Assembly (NCBI RefSeq): GCF_001718695.1
Contig: NZ_CP013422.1
Coordinates: 1,798,001 to 1,862,000 of the forward strand
Reading direction: 5' to 3'
Source: Burkholderia ubonensis
GTDB taxonomy: Bacteria; Pseudomonadota; Gammaproteobacteria; Burkholderiales; Burkholderiaceae
DNA: 64,000 nucleotides
Positions 1-8,222 of the stretch are shown here, one piece after another (the first letter of the stretch is position 1; the number at the start of each line of letters is the position of its first letter). The notes under the pieces were generated by a model. It worked only from the letters and a program-made list of their open reading frames with translations. It was not told the origin of the DNA and did not search any database. The position numbers were made by a program, and so were the translations under genes.

Positions 1-70
1 CCAGTTCTTCGCCGGACTCGGCGCCGATCTTGGTCCAGCAAAACGTACGAGGGAGGTGTTTCAGTGTCAT
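1..70 (-). CDS. Hypothetical protein, N-terminal fragment (runs off left edge)
   Basis: Reading leftwards from an ATG at 70 the frame stays open for 23 codons to the window edge and begins MTLKHLPRTFCWTKIGAESG. The composition looks like a real protein start, and the gene would be divergent from the helix-turn-helix gene to its right. The ribosome binding site is weak (GAGAAAG just upstream). I do not recognise a function. The rest of the gene lies outside the window, so this rests on a short open frame and on gene arrangement. Confidence 0.45.
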   Translation of the reverse strand, partial: MTLKHLPRTFCWTKIGAESGEEL

Positions 71-113
71 CAACTTTCTCAGGGCCCAGCCGCTTGCCAG
101 TTTCAGCAAGTCA

Positions 114-142
114 TTCAACAACCGTAACTGTATAGGTATAAT
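114..142 (+). promoter_or_regulatory. Sigma-70-like promoter for the small HTH gene
   Basis: A perfect TATAAT (137-142) lies 17 bp downstream of TTCAAC (114-119, a weak -35). Transcription would be expected to start near 149, almost on top of the ATG at 150. That would give a leaderless or nearly leaderless mRNA. Confidence 0.5.
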
Positions 143-149
143 GCATGAC

Positions 150-365
150 ATGGAAGCCCCGGACGATGATTTTCCCATTGATGACCTGTTGCGCCGCTTG
201 TCGGAAGATACCCGCTCGTCCAGCGAAATAGCGCGGCTTTCCGGAGTCAGCCAGCCGACCGTGTCGCGCCTTCGGCAGTCGAACGGCCGGCGCCTGCGCC
301 GCAGCACGCCATTCAATAAGCTATGCAGTTTCTATGGACGTGCATCCGTCGCGGCGCCGCTATAA
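150..365 (+). CDS. Small helix-turn-helix DNA-binding protein
   Basis: A 71-residue protein whose middle part (EIARLSGVSQPTVSRLR) is a clear helix-turn-helix of the Xre/LacI-like kind, so it probably binds DNA. No other domain is visible. An in-frame ATG also exists at 141, but that base lies inside the -10 box of the only good promoter, so the ATG at 150 is preferred. The protein ends soon after FNKLCSFYG. A second open frame beginning at 334 overlaps its last codons and reads like a natural continuation, so the product may be the front half of a frame-broken gene. No partner or target can be assigned. Confidence 0.6.
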   Translation: MEAPDDDFPIDDLLRRLSEDTRSSSEIARLSGVSQPTVSRLRQSNGRRLRRSTPFNKLCSFYGRASVAAPL

Positions 366-483
366 CGAATTGCTGCGCGACGCGATCGTCGACGCGTGGG
401 ACGGCTCGGACGAGCACGGGCGCGCGCTGCTGGTCGTGATCAAGGGTTTGAAGGATTTGCAGGCGAAGGCCGAAAGCGGGTGA
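334..483 (+). CDS. Small ORF overlapping the HTH gene; possible displaced C-terminus
   Basis: A 49-codon frame starts at ATG 334 within the end of the HTH gene, in another frame. It encodes an amphipathic sequence (YNELLRDAIVDAWDGSDEHG, then ALLVVIKGLKDLQ). This reads like a helical regulator C-terminal segment, not random DNA. Either it is a translationally coupled small gene, or it is the C-terminus of the HTH protein separated by a frameshift near 330-334. No separate ribosome binding site is visible. It is not recognisable by family. Confidence 0.4.
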   Translation: MDVHPSRRRYNELLRDAIVDAWDGSDEHGRALLVVIKGLKDLQAKAESG

Positions 484-1028
484 CGGCGCGCAGCGGCAAA
501 CGGTGGAACGCCGCAACGGCCACGCGCGGGCGGTAACGGATGCGATCCGTCGCCGCCCGTTTTGCATCCGGCGACGCCGCCGACACGTCGCCGGTCAAGC
601 GCGCGAAACTTTATTTACCTGTGGTTAAAAAAGTTTGACACGCCGTTTTCCCTGAGATAAGTTTTGCGCAAGCTTCCGGAAAGCAAACGCAGACCGGCAA
701 GCTCATAAGACGCGCGGCGCGTCGGACATCGCCGGTCCGTTTCATCCCGTCGCCGCTCGCACGCGTGTCGTGTCGTCCGCAGCGCAGCACCGCAGCTCGC
801 AATATCCCCGTTTTCTCTGCCGATACCGCCTGGTTTGACGAGGCAAGGTACACGGCACGACTTTGATTGGCAGTACTGCATGAGCCGCGCCGCATCGGGC
901 CGTGGGCGGTCGCCCCGGCGCTTTCGGCGGTGCGGTCATCTGTTCGTCGCAGGCGGTAATCGGCCCGGCCCGCAGGGGGCGTATCGCGGAACGGTCGTAT
1001 CCACACAATCAGAACAACGAGGTCGACA
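484..1028. other. Intergenic region with one promoter candidate
   Basis: No convincing gene is present. The open frames on both strands are arginine-rich and look like GC-rich shadows. A perfect TTGACA (635-640) followed after 17 bp by TAAGTT (658-663) is a plausible + strand promoter for the peptidase gene. It would leave an untranslated leader of about 360 nt. Confidence 0.4.
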
Positions 1029-2963
1029 ATGCAATTCCATCCAGGAGGATTCCGTCGCGCATGGCTGCCGGCGCTGGCCGCAGCCGCGACGCTCGCCGCG
1101 TGCGGCGGCGAGGACGGCGCAGGCGTGCCGGGCGCATCCGCGCTCGCGCAAACCCAACAGGACGCGGCGTCCGCCTCGGCGGACGCCGCTGGATCGCTCG
1201 CGTCGCGCGTGTCGCCGTCCGGCGTCCCGTATGCGAATCCGGCCAGCGGCGGCCGCTATAAGCCCGTGATCGACGACGGCCAGGTGCAGCCGTCGCTGTC
1301 GGGCGCCACGATCGCCGAGGAGGCGTGGGTCGAGACGCCCGTCGACTCCGACGGCGACGGCGCGAAGGACCGGATTCACGTGCGCGTCGTGCGGCCGACC
1401 GAAACCGCGTCGGGCGCGCGCACGCCGGTGATCGTGCTGGCGAGCCCCTACTACAACAACCTCGCCGACAGCCCGAACCACAACGTCGACGTCGAGCTCG
1501 ACGGCACGCCGCATCCCGCCGCTTCCGGCGGCGCGCGCATCATGGCCGCCGCGCCGCAGACGCGGATCCTGCAGCAGGTCGAAGCGGCCGCCGCGGGACG
1601 TTCTTGGATCGAGGGGTATTTCGTGCAGCGCGGCTTCACGATCGTGTATGCGGATTCGCTCGGCACCGCCGGCTCGGACGGCTGCCCGACGATCCTGACG
1701 CGCGACGAATCGGTGGCGATGGCGTCGGTGATCCGTTGGCTCGGCCGCGGCGCGAGTGCGAAGGACGCGAGCGGCAAGCCGGTCGTCGCGAGCTGGTCGA
1801 CGGGCCACGTCGGCATGTACGGCGTGTCGTACGACGGCACGCTGCCGAAGATGGTCGCGAGCCTGCGCACGCGCGGCCTCGACGCGATCGTGCCGGTCGC
1901 CGGCCTGTCGAACATGTACGGCTACTACCGCTCGGGCGGGCTCGTGCGCGCGCCCGACGGCTACCAGGGCGAGGACGTCGACGTCTACATCAAGGCGCTG
2001 CTGACGAACCCGCATCCGGAGCGCTGCACGCACCTCGTCGACGACGCGCTGAAGAAGGAAGATCGCACCTCGGGCGACTATTCGGCGTTCTGGGCGGCGC
2101 GCGACATTCCGACGGCGCTCGCGGTCGCGCCCGCGCTCGTCGCGCAGGGGCTGACCGACGACAACGTCAGGGTCGACCAGTCGACCTCGTGGTACCTCGC
2201 GATGCGGCGCCAGGGCGTGCCGGCGCAGTTGTGGCTGCACCGCCTGAAGCACACCGATCCGACCCGCGTGCCGGCGATGGCCGCCGCGTGGACGGCGCAG
2301 GTGAACCGCTGGTTCACGCGCTACCTGCTCGGCTACGACAACGGCGTCGAGCGCGATCCGGGCGCGGTGGTCGAGCAGGCGGACGGCACGCTGCTGAAGG
2401 AAGCGGACTGGGCCGCGCGCCACGCGACGCCCGTTGCATATTTCGCCGGCGGCGACGGCACGGGTATCGGCACGCTGCTGCGGATACCGAGCGGCGGTCC
2501 GCTCGCACGCTTCACCGACGATGCGTCGATACCGGCGCTCACGCTCGCCAATGCAACGACCGGCGAGCATCGCTCCCGCTTCGAGACGGCGCCGCTCGCG
2601 AGCGCGACGCGGATCTCGGGCACCGCGACCGCGCGCGTGCGGCTGACGTTCTCGGCCGTCGCAAACGTGACCGCGCTGCTGGTCGACCGTGCGCCGGACG
2701 GCAGCGCGACGATCGTCACCCGCGCGTGGACCGATCCGCGCAACCGCGTGTCGAGCTGGTTCTCGGAGCCGGTCCTGCCCGGCATGCCGTACGACCTGCG
2801 CCTGACCTTCATGCCGCGCGACTACCGGCTCGAAGCAGGCCATCGGCTCGGGCTCGTCGTGCTGTCGAGCGACAACGAGGCGACGCTGCGGCCGACGCCC
2901 GGCACCGAGCTGTCGCTCGATCCGGCCGGCACGTCGGTGACGGTGCCGCTGGTATCGTCGTGA
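1029..2963 (+). CDS. S15-family Xaa-Pro dipeptidyl-peptidase-like lipoprotein
   Basis: A 644-residue alpha/beta hydrolase of the X-Pro dipeptidyl-peptidase/CocE type, which cleaves after proline or hydrolyses related amide or ester bonds. The N-terminus has a hydrophobic stretch ending in the lipobox LAAC (Cys25), so the enzyme is probably membrane-anchored in the periplasm or at the outer membrane. The nucleophile elbow GVSYDG places the catalytic Ser at 267. Candidate acid and base are the Asp pair in GLTDDNV (about 377) and His408 in RLKHTDP. The C-terminal third looks like the jelly-roll domain of the family. A ribosome binding site (CCAGGAGG) lies inside the first codons, so a start slightly further downstream is possible, but this ATG best preserves the signal peptide. 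The true substrate is unknown. Confidence 0.85.
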   Translation: MQFHPGGFRRAWLPALAAAATLAACGGEDGAGVPGASALAQTQQDAASASADAAGSLASRVSPSGVPYANPASGGRYKPVIDDGQVQPSLSGATIAEEAWVETPVDSDGDGAKDRIHVRVVRPTETASGARTPVIVLASPYYNNLADSPNHNVDVELDGTPHPAASGGARIMAAAPQTRILQQVEAAAAGRSWIEGYFVQRGFTIVYADSLGTAGSDGCPTILTRDESVAMASVIRWLGRGASAKDASGKPVVASWSTGHVGMYGVSYDGTLPKMVASLRTRGLDAIVPVAGLSNMYGYYRSGGLVRAPDGYQGEDVDVYIKALLTNPHPERCTHLVDDALKKEDRTSGDYSAFWAARDIPTALAVAPALVAQGLTDDNVRVDQSTSWYLAMRRQGVPAQLWLHRLKHTDPTRVPAMAAAWTAQVNRWFTRYLLGYDNGVERDPGAVVEQADGTLLKEADWAARHATPVAYFAGGDGTGIGTLLRIPSGGPLARFTDDASIPALTLANATTGEHRSRFETAPLASATRISGTATARVRLTFSAVANVTALLVDRAPDGSATIVTRAWTDPRNRVSSWFSEPVLPGMPYDLRLTFMPRDYRLEAGHRLGLVVLSSDNEATLRPTPGTELSLDPAGTSVTVPLVSS

Positions 2964-3092
2964 GCGATCGGGTGCGAGAGTGAGCGGCTGAGCGGGCGCA
3001 CCCGGCATGACCGACTGCCGGGCGCGTCCGGTCGCACTGCGGATTCCTCACGAGCACGCGCCGCTCGAGCATGCGACCGCATGCCGTTTCAT

Positions 3093-4022
3093 TCACACCG
3101 GCGTCAGCACGGGCTGGCCGGCGAAATGCCGCGCCGCGTTGTCCAGAAACTGCCGCACCGAGCGATCGAGCGCGTCGGGTGACCAGCCGCCCAGGTGCGG
3201 CGTCAGCACGACGTTGTCGAGCCCGACCAGCGCGCGCGGCGGATCGGGCTCGCCTTCGTACACGTCGAGCCCCGCGCCCGCGAGCCGGCTTTCGCGCAGC
3301 GCCTCTGCCAAAGCAGCGGTATCGACGACGCTGCCGCGCGACACGTTGACGAGAAAGCCGTCCGGGCCGAGCGCGTCGAGCACGTCGCGGCCGATCAGGT
3401 GCCGGGTGAGCGCACCGCCCGGCGTCGCGACGACCAGGAAGTCCGCCCAGCGCGCCAGCGCGTCGAGCCGGTCGAAATAGCGGTAGGGAACCTCCTTGCG
3501 CGACCGGTTGTGATAGCCGATCTCGAGATCGAAGCCGGCCGCGCGGCGCGCGATCTTCTCGCCGATCCTGCCGAGCCCGACGATGCCGAGCTTCCTGCCG
3601 GACACGTTCGGCGGCATCGGCAACGCGTCGCGCCAGATGCCCGCACGGGTCGCGCCGTCGAGCCGCACGATCCCGCGCACGGCCGCCAGCAGCAGCGCGA
3701 ACGCGTGATCGGCGACGCAGTCGTCGTTGGTGCCCGCGCCGGTCACGACCACCACGCCGCGCGCCTTCGCATGCGCGACGTCGATATGCTCGTAGCCCGC
3801 GCCGAGCGAGCCGACCAGGGTCAATGCAGGCATCCGGTCGATCTCGGCGGCGGTGAGGCCCGTGCTGCCGTTGGTCAGCACCGCGCGGATCGCGCCGCCG
3901 TGTTCCGCGATCGCCTGGCCGCGCGCCTCGGCCGTCGGCGCGTGGTGAACGTGGTACGACGCGGCGATGCGGCGGTGCGCGTCGTCGCGCAGCGCGATCA
4001 GAACCAGCAACTCGGGTTTCAT
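3093..4022 (-). CDS. D-isomer-specific 2-hydroxyacid dehydrogenase (glyoxylate/hydroxypyruvate reductase-like)
   Basis: A 309-residue NAD(P)-dependent dehydrogenase that would reduce a 2-oxoacid such as glyoxylate or hydroxypyruvate. The Rossmann motif GLGRIG is clear. An Asn-Arg-Ser follows the second strand (YHNRSR), which usually goes with NADPH preference. The catalytic Arg (VNVSRGS), Glu (YEGEPDPP) and His (TPHLGGWS) are all present. The start is taken at MKPELLVL. An upstream extension in the same frame is arginine-rich and implausible. It is divergent from the osmF-type operon, and hydroxypyruvate isomerase lies 13 kb away. The substrate is an inference. Confidence 0.85.
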   Translation of the reverse strand: MKPELLVLIALRDDAHRRIAASYHVHHAPTAEARGQAIAEHGGAIRAVLTNGSTGLTAAEIDRMPALTLVGSLGAGYEHIDVAHAKARGVVVVTGAGTNDDCVADHAFALLLAAVRGIVRLDGATRAGIWRDALPMPPNVSGRKLGIVGLGRIGEKIARRAAGFDLEIGYHNRSRKEVPYRYFDRLDALARWADFLVVATPGGALTRHLIGRDVLDALGPDGFLVNVSRGSVVDTAALAEALRESRLAGAGLDVYEGEPDPPRALVGLDNVVLTPHLGGWSPDALDRSVRQFLDNAARHFAGQPVLTPV

Positions 4023-4186
4023 GTCAGCAAGTGTCCGCAGGCGGGAATGCGTTCCAGTGTAACAACGGCGCGCGGCGCGTGCCGTTAGCCCCACGCACGC
4101 TGTGGGCACGCCGCCGCGCGCGGTTTGCCAAAGCAGGCCCGGTCAAGTAAGTTTCGGCGTACGTCCCGATACTGGAGATTGGCCCG

Positions 4187-5110
4187 ATGAAGCTCGCCCT
4201 GCCCGCCCCGCTCCTGGGGCTCGCGTTCGCCGCCGCCGCCGTCGCGCCCGGCGCGCACGCCGATACGCCCGTCGTGGTGTCGTCGAAGATCGATACCGAA
4301 GGCAACCTGCTCGGCAACCTGATCGTCCAGGTGCTGAAGGCGCACGGCATTCCCGTCACCGAAAAGATCGCGCTCGGCGCGACGCCGATCGTGCGCAAGG
4401 CGCTCGTCAGCGGCGAGATCGACATCTATCCCGAGTACACCGGCAACGCCGCGTTCTTCTTCAACAAGGCCGACGACCCGGTGTGGAAGAACGCGAGCCA
4501 GGGCTACGACGCCGCGAAGAAGCTCGACTACGCGGCCAACCACCTCGTCTGGCTGACGCCGTCGCCCGCCAACAATACGTGGGGCGTCGCGGTGCTCGCA
4601 CCGCTCGCCCAGGCGCAGCGCCTGAAAACGTTCTCCGATTTCGGCAAGTGGGTGGCCGGCGGCGGCAAGGTGAAGCTCGCGGCGTCGGCCGAATTCGTCA
4701 ACAGCGCGTCCGCGCTGCCGTCGTTCGAGAAGGCATACGGCTTCAAGCTGAAGCCGGACCAGCTCGTCGTGCTGTCCGGCGGCGACACGGCGGCCACCAT
4801 CAAGGCCGCCGCGAACCAGACCGACGGCGTGAACGCGGCGATGGTCTACGGCACCGACGGCGGGATCGCGGCGAGCGGCCTCGCGGTGCTCGACGACGAC
4901 AAGCACGTGCAGCCCGTCTACGCGCCGGCGCCGGTGATTCGCGAAACGGTGCTGAAGGCGCATCCGCAGATCGCCGACTACCTGAAGCCGGTGTTCGCGA
5001 GCCTCGACCTGAAGACGCTGCAGACGCTCAACAGCCGCATCCAGATCAACGGCGAGCCGGCCGCGGGCGTCGCCGCGCAATACCTGAAAGCGAAGGGCTT
5101 CGTCAAATGA
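4187..5110 (+). CDS. osmF: Osmoprotectant ABC transporter, periplasmic binding protein (YehZ/OsmF type)
   Basis: A 307-residue OpuAC-like solute-binding protein with a cleavable signal peptide ending near AHADTP. Features such as KIDTEGNLLGNLI, the DIYPEYTGNA segment and a late NSRIQING are typical of the YehZ/OsmF and OpuCC group, which bind glycine betaine and related compounds. It is the first gene of a four-gene operon in the order yehZ-yehY-yehX-yehW. Its stop codon overlaps the next start by four bases. GGAG lies ten bases before the ATG. In enterobacteria this system has low affinity and is stress-induced. The ligand here is inferred from family. Confidence 0.87.
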   Translation: MKLALPAPLLGLAFAAAAVAPGAHADTPVVVSSKIDTEGNLLGNLIVQVLKAHGIPVTEKIALGATPIVRKALVSGEIDIYPEYTGNAAFFFNKADDPVWKNASQGYDAAKKLDYAANHLVWLTPSPANNTWGVAVLAPLAQAQRLKTFSDFGKWVAGGGKVKLAASAEFVNSASALPSFEKAYGFKLKPDQLVVLSGGDTAATIKAAANQTDGVNAAMVYGTDGGIAASGLAVLDDDKHVQPVYAPAPVIRETVLKAHPQIADYLKPVFASLDLKTLQTLNSRIQINGEPAAGVAAQYLKAKGFVK

Positions 5111-6285
5111 CGGCACGCGCGGCGGCCCGCGCGCGACGCATCGCGATCGACAAGGTCGGCGTCCTCACCGGCGCGCTGACGATCGGCGCGGTGCTGTTCG
5201 CGCCGTTCGTCGTGCTGCGGCCGAACCGGATCGCGGCGGGCGCCGGCTTGCCGGTGTTCGGCGCGCTGCCGGCCGCGCAGGCCGCCGCGCTCGCCGCGCT
5301 GTGGATCGCGGCCGCGCTGTGGACGATGACGACGAGCCGGCCCGCATCGCGCCTCGCCGCGGGCTGCGGCCTGCTCGCGACGCTCGGCTACGCGGCCGGC
5401 GCGGCCGCGGCGCATCTGGTCGCGCCGGAAGACGCGCTCGCGCGCGTGTCGCCGGCCGCCGGCATCTGGCTGCTGCTGTTCGCATGGGCCGTGCTGGTCG
5501 CCGACGCGCTCGCGCGGCTCGCGTTCGGGCCGTGGCGGCGGCTCGCCGCGCTGGCCGTCGCCGCCGCGGCGCTCGCGCTGCCGCTGTCGACCGGCTGGTG
5601 GGACGGCCTGTCCGTGATGCGCGAATACGCGGTGCGCGGCGACGATTTCTGGCGCGAGGCCGTGCGGCACGTCGCGCTGGCCGGCGGCTCGGTCGCGGCC
5701 GCCTTCGTCGCGGGGCTGCCGCTCGGCATCGCGTGCGCGCGCGTCGCGGCCGTGCGCGCGGCGCTGCTGCCGGTCCTCAACGTCGTGCAGACGGTGCCGA
5801 GCATCGCGATGTACGGGCTGATGATGGCGCCGCTCGGCATGCTCGCCGCGCACGTGCCGCTCGCGGCCGCGCTCGGCGTGCGCGGGATCGGCGTCGCGCC
5901 GGCCGTGCTCGCGCTGTTCCTGTATTCGCTGCTGCCGATCGCGTCGAGCGTCGCGGTCGGGCTCGCGCAGGTGCCGGCGCAGGTGACGGAAGCGGCGCGC
6001 GCGATGGGCATGACGGCCGCGCAGCGCCTGCTGCAGGTCGACCTCGTGCTCGCGCTGCCGGTGATCCTGAGCGGCGTGCGCATCGTGCTCGTGCAGAACA
6101 TCGGCCTGACCGCGGTCGCCGCGCTGATCGGCGGCGGCGGCTTCGGCACCTTCATCTTCCAGGGCATCGGGCAATCGGCCGCCGATCTCGTGCTGCTCGG
6201 CGCGATCCCGACGATCGCGCTCGCGCTGATCGCCGCCGTCGTATTCGAAGCCGCGACCGCGCTCGCGAGGGGACGCACCGCATGA
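5107..6285 (+). CDS. yehY: Osmoprotectant ABC transporter permease (YehY type)
   Basis: A 392-residue inner-membrane permease. The N-terminal half carries extra transmembrane segments and the C-terminal half is the binding-protein-dependent permease domain, with an EAA-type loop (TEAARAMGMTAAQRLLQVDL). The length and two-part architecture match YehY better than the shorter YehW-type partner. Its ATG overlaps the previous stop (ATGA), and its own stop overlaps the next ATG in the same way, so translation is probably coupled. It would form the channel with the second permease (7235-8017). Confidence 0.85.
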   Translation: MTARAAARARRIAIDKVGVLTGALTIGAVLFAPFVVLRPNRIAAGAGLPVFGALPAAQAAALAALWIAAALWTMTTSRPASRLAAGCGLLATLGYAAGAAAAHLVAPEDALARVSPAAGIWLLLFAWAVLVADALARLAFGPWRRLAALAVAAAALALPLSTGWWDGLSVMREYAVRGDDFWREAVRHVALAGGSVAAAFVAGLPLGIACARVAAVRAALLPVLNVVQTVPSIAMYGLMMAPLGMLAAHVPLAAALGVRGIGVAPAVLALFLYSLLPIASSVAVGLAQVPAQVTEAARAMGMTAAQRLLQVDLVLALPVILSGVRIVLVQNIGLTAVAALIGGGGFGTFIFQGIGQSAADLVLLGAIPTIALALIAAVVFEAATALARGRTA

Positions 6286-7238
6286 TCGAAATCGAACGCC
6301 TCGGCAAGCGCTTCGGCGATGTCGTCGCCGTCGACGACGTATCGCTGACGATGCAGCGCGGCACGATCACCGCGCTCGTCGGCGCATCGGGCAGCGGCAA
6401 GTCGACGCTGCTGCGGATGATCAACCGGCTGATCGCGCCGGGCACGGGCGCGGTTCGCATCGACGGCGTCGATACGGCGAGCGTGCCGCCCGAGCAGCTG
6501 CGGCGGCGCATCGGCTACGTGATCCAGGGCCACGGGCTGTTTCCGCACTGGAGCGTCGCGCGCAACATCGCGACCGTGCCGCGCCTGCTCGGCTGGGACG
6601 CCGCGCGCATCGACGCGCGCGTGCGCGAACTGCTCGCGCTCTTCAATCTCGCGCCGGACGAGTTCGCGGGCAAGCTGCCGCACGAGCTGTCGGGCGGCCA
6701 GCAGCAGCGCGTCGGCGTCGCGCGCGCGCTCGCGGCCGAGCCGGCGATGCTGCTGATGGACGAGCCGTTCGGCGCGCTCGATCCGATCATCCGCGGCAAG
6801 GCGCAGGACGACCTGCTCGCGCTGCAGCGGCGGCTCGGCATCACGGTCGTGCTCGTCACGCACGACATCGAGGAAGCGCTGAAGCTCGGCGACACGATCG
6901 CGGTGATGGACGGCGGCCGGCTGCTGCAGGTCGCGCCGCCCGCCGAGATCCTCGGCCGGCCGGCGGCGGGCGTCGTCGAGCAGCTCGTCGCGGGCGTCGA
7001 CCGGCCGCTGCGCCTGCTCGCGCTGACGCCGGTCGGCGACGTGGCCGAGCCCGGCGTCGCAAACGGTCCGCCGATCGCCGCGACCCGCACGCTGCGCGAC
7101 GCGATCTCGGAGCTGCTGTGGCGCGGCGTCGAAGCATTGCCGGTCGGCGAGGCGAACGGCGATGGCGCGCACGGTGCGCCGGCCGCGCGCCGCATCACGC
7201 TCGACGCGATCCGCGCGCACGCGAGGAAGCCCGCATGA
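6282..7238 (+). CDS. yehX: Osmoprotectant ABC transporter ATP-binding protein (YehX type)
   Basis: A 318-residue cytoplasmic ATPase. The Walker A is GASGSGKST (34-42), the signature is LSGGQQQR, the Walker B is MLLMDEP and the switch His is in VTHD. About 80 residues follow the ATPase core. They lie where CBS regulatory domains sit in ProV/OpuA proteins but are short and weakly conserved here, so sensing of ionic strength by this subunit is uncertain. The gene sits in the middle of the operon with ATGA overlaps at both ends. Confidence 0.88.
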   Translation: MIEIERLGKRFGDVVAVDDVSLTMQRGTITALVGASGSGKSTLLRMINRLIAPGTGAVRIDGVDTASVPPEQLRRRIGYVIQGHGLFPHWSVARNIATVPRLLGWDAARIDARVRELLALFNLAPDEFAGKLPHELSGGQQQRVGVARALAAEPAMLLMDEPFGALDPIIRGKAQDDLLALQRRLGITVVLVTHDIEEALKLGDTIAVMDGGRLLQVAPPAEILGRPAAGVVEQLVAGVDRPLRLLALTPVGDVAEPGVANGPPIAATRTLRDAISELLWRGVEALPVGEANGDGAHGAPAARRITLDAIRAHARKPA

Positions 7239-8017
7239 GCGCGCCTGCACAGCCGGCGCGTGCTCCGCTGCCGCGGCGGTTGGCGCCGCATGTCGCGCAG
7301 GTCGCGCGCGCAGCCGCGCTCGCGCTGCTCCTCGTGCTGCTGTTCCGGCCGGCCTGGCTGCACGCGCTGTTCGCGCCGTTCGCGGACAACGGCGCGCCCG
7401 TCATCTACGATCGCGCGAGCCTGCTCGACCTCACGCTCGCGCATCTCGGCACGGTCGCCGCATCGAGCCTGATCGGCACGCTGCTCGCGATCGCCGCGGG
7501 CATCGCGGTAACGCGGCCGTGGGGCGCGGATTTCCTGCCGGTCGCGCGCAGCGTCGTCAACATCGGCCAGACGTTCCCGCCGGTGGCCGTGCTCGCGCTC
7601 GCGGTGCCCGCGGTCGGCTTCGGCCTGAAGCCGGTGCTGATCGCGCTCGTGCTGTACGGGCTCCTGCCGATTTTCGAGAGCACGATCGCGGGCATCGAGG
7701 ACGTGCCGCGCGACGTCGTCGACGCCGCGCGCGGGATGGGCATGAGCGGCTGGCAGCAGCTGAAATCCGTGGAGCTGCCGCTCGCGTTTCCGGTGATCGT
7801 CAACGGCATCCGCCTCGCGGTCGTCATCAACCTCGGCACCGCGACGATCGGCTCGACGGTCGCCGCGCGCGGGCTCGGCGACGTGATCATCGCCGGCCTG
7901 CAGACCGCGAACACCGCGTTCGTGCTGCAGGGCGGGATGATCGTCGGGCTGCTCGCGGTGCTGGTCAGCGACGCGATCGGGGCGCTCGCGAGGGTGGCGG
8001 GCGGGCGGCGGGGGTAG
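7235..8017 (+). CDS. yehW: Osmoprotectant ABC transporter permease (YehW type)
   Basis: A 260-residue inner-membrane permease with about six hydrophobic segments and the conserved cytoplasmic loop DAARGMGMSGWQQLKSVELP, which contacts the ATPase. It is the shorter second permease and closes the operon. The ATG overlaps the yehX stop by four bases. A GC hairpin (8056-8078, stem GAGCGCG/CGCGCTC) follows but has no T-tract, so it is only a weak candidate terminator. Confidence 0.85.
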   Translation: MSAPAQPARAPLPRRLAPHVAQVARAAALALLLVLLFRPAWLHALFAPFADNGAPVIYDRASLLDLTLAHLGTVAASSLIGTLLAIAAGIAVTRPWGADFLPVARSVVNIGQTFPPVAVLALAVPAVGFGLKPVLIALVLYGLLPIFESTIAGIEDVPRDVVDAARGMGMSGWQQLKSVELPLAFPVIVNGIRLAVVINLGTATIGSTVAARGLGDVIIAGLQTANTAFVLQGGMIVGLLAVLVSDAIGALARVAGGRRG

Positions 8018-8163
8018 TGCGCGTGGGCGGCTCACTCGCGACCAAAACAGAGCCAGAGCGCGACTGACTCACGCGCTCGATGCGGACTCCGATGCGGGCG
8101 CCCACAACCATCCCCATCCCCACCGCCCCAACCCTACATCGCCCTTTCACTCGACCCCGCGCT

Positions 8164-8193
8164 CGACCCTGCGCCGCAATTGGCCGATATACT
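8164..8193 (+). promoter_or_regulatory. Promoter for the lytic transglycosylase gene
   Basis: TCGACC (8164-8169), an 18-bp spacer and TATACT (8188-8193) make a reasonable sigma-70 promoter. The start would be near 8200, about 23 nt before the ATG at 8223. Confidence 0.45.
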
Positions 8194-8222
8194 GTGCGCC
8201 TCCCAATTCCTCGCACTCGACC

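Noticed and set aside
611..1008. Overlapping minus-strand frames in the gap before the peptidase gene
   Set aside because: They are Arg/Cys-rich with no ribosome binding site and no recognisable domain.
936..3008. A 690-codon minus-strand open frame over the S15-type peptidase
   Set aside because: It is an Arg-rich shadow. The + strand product has a lipobox and a GxSYxG nucleophile motif.
4102..5106. N-terminal extension of the YehY-type permease gene overlapping osmF
   Set aside because: The extension is the osmF sequence in another frame. The ATG at 5107 forms the ATGA junction and begins a normal membrane protein.
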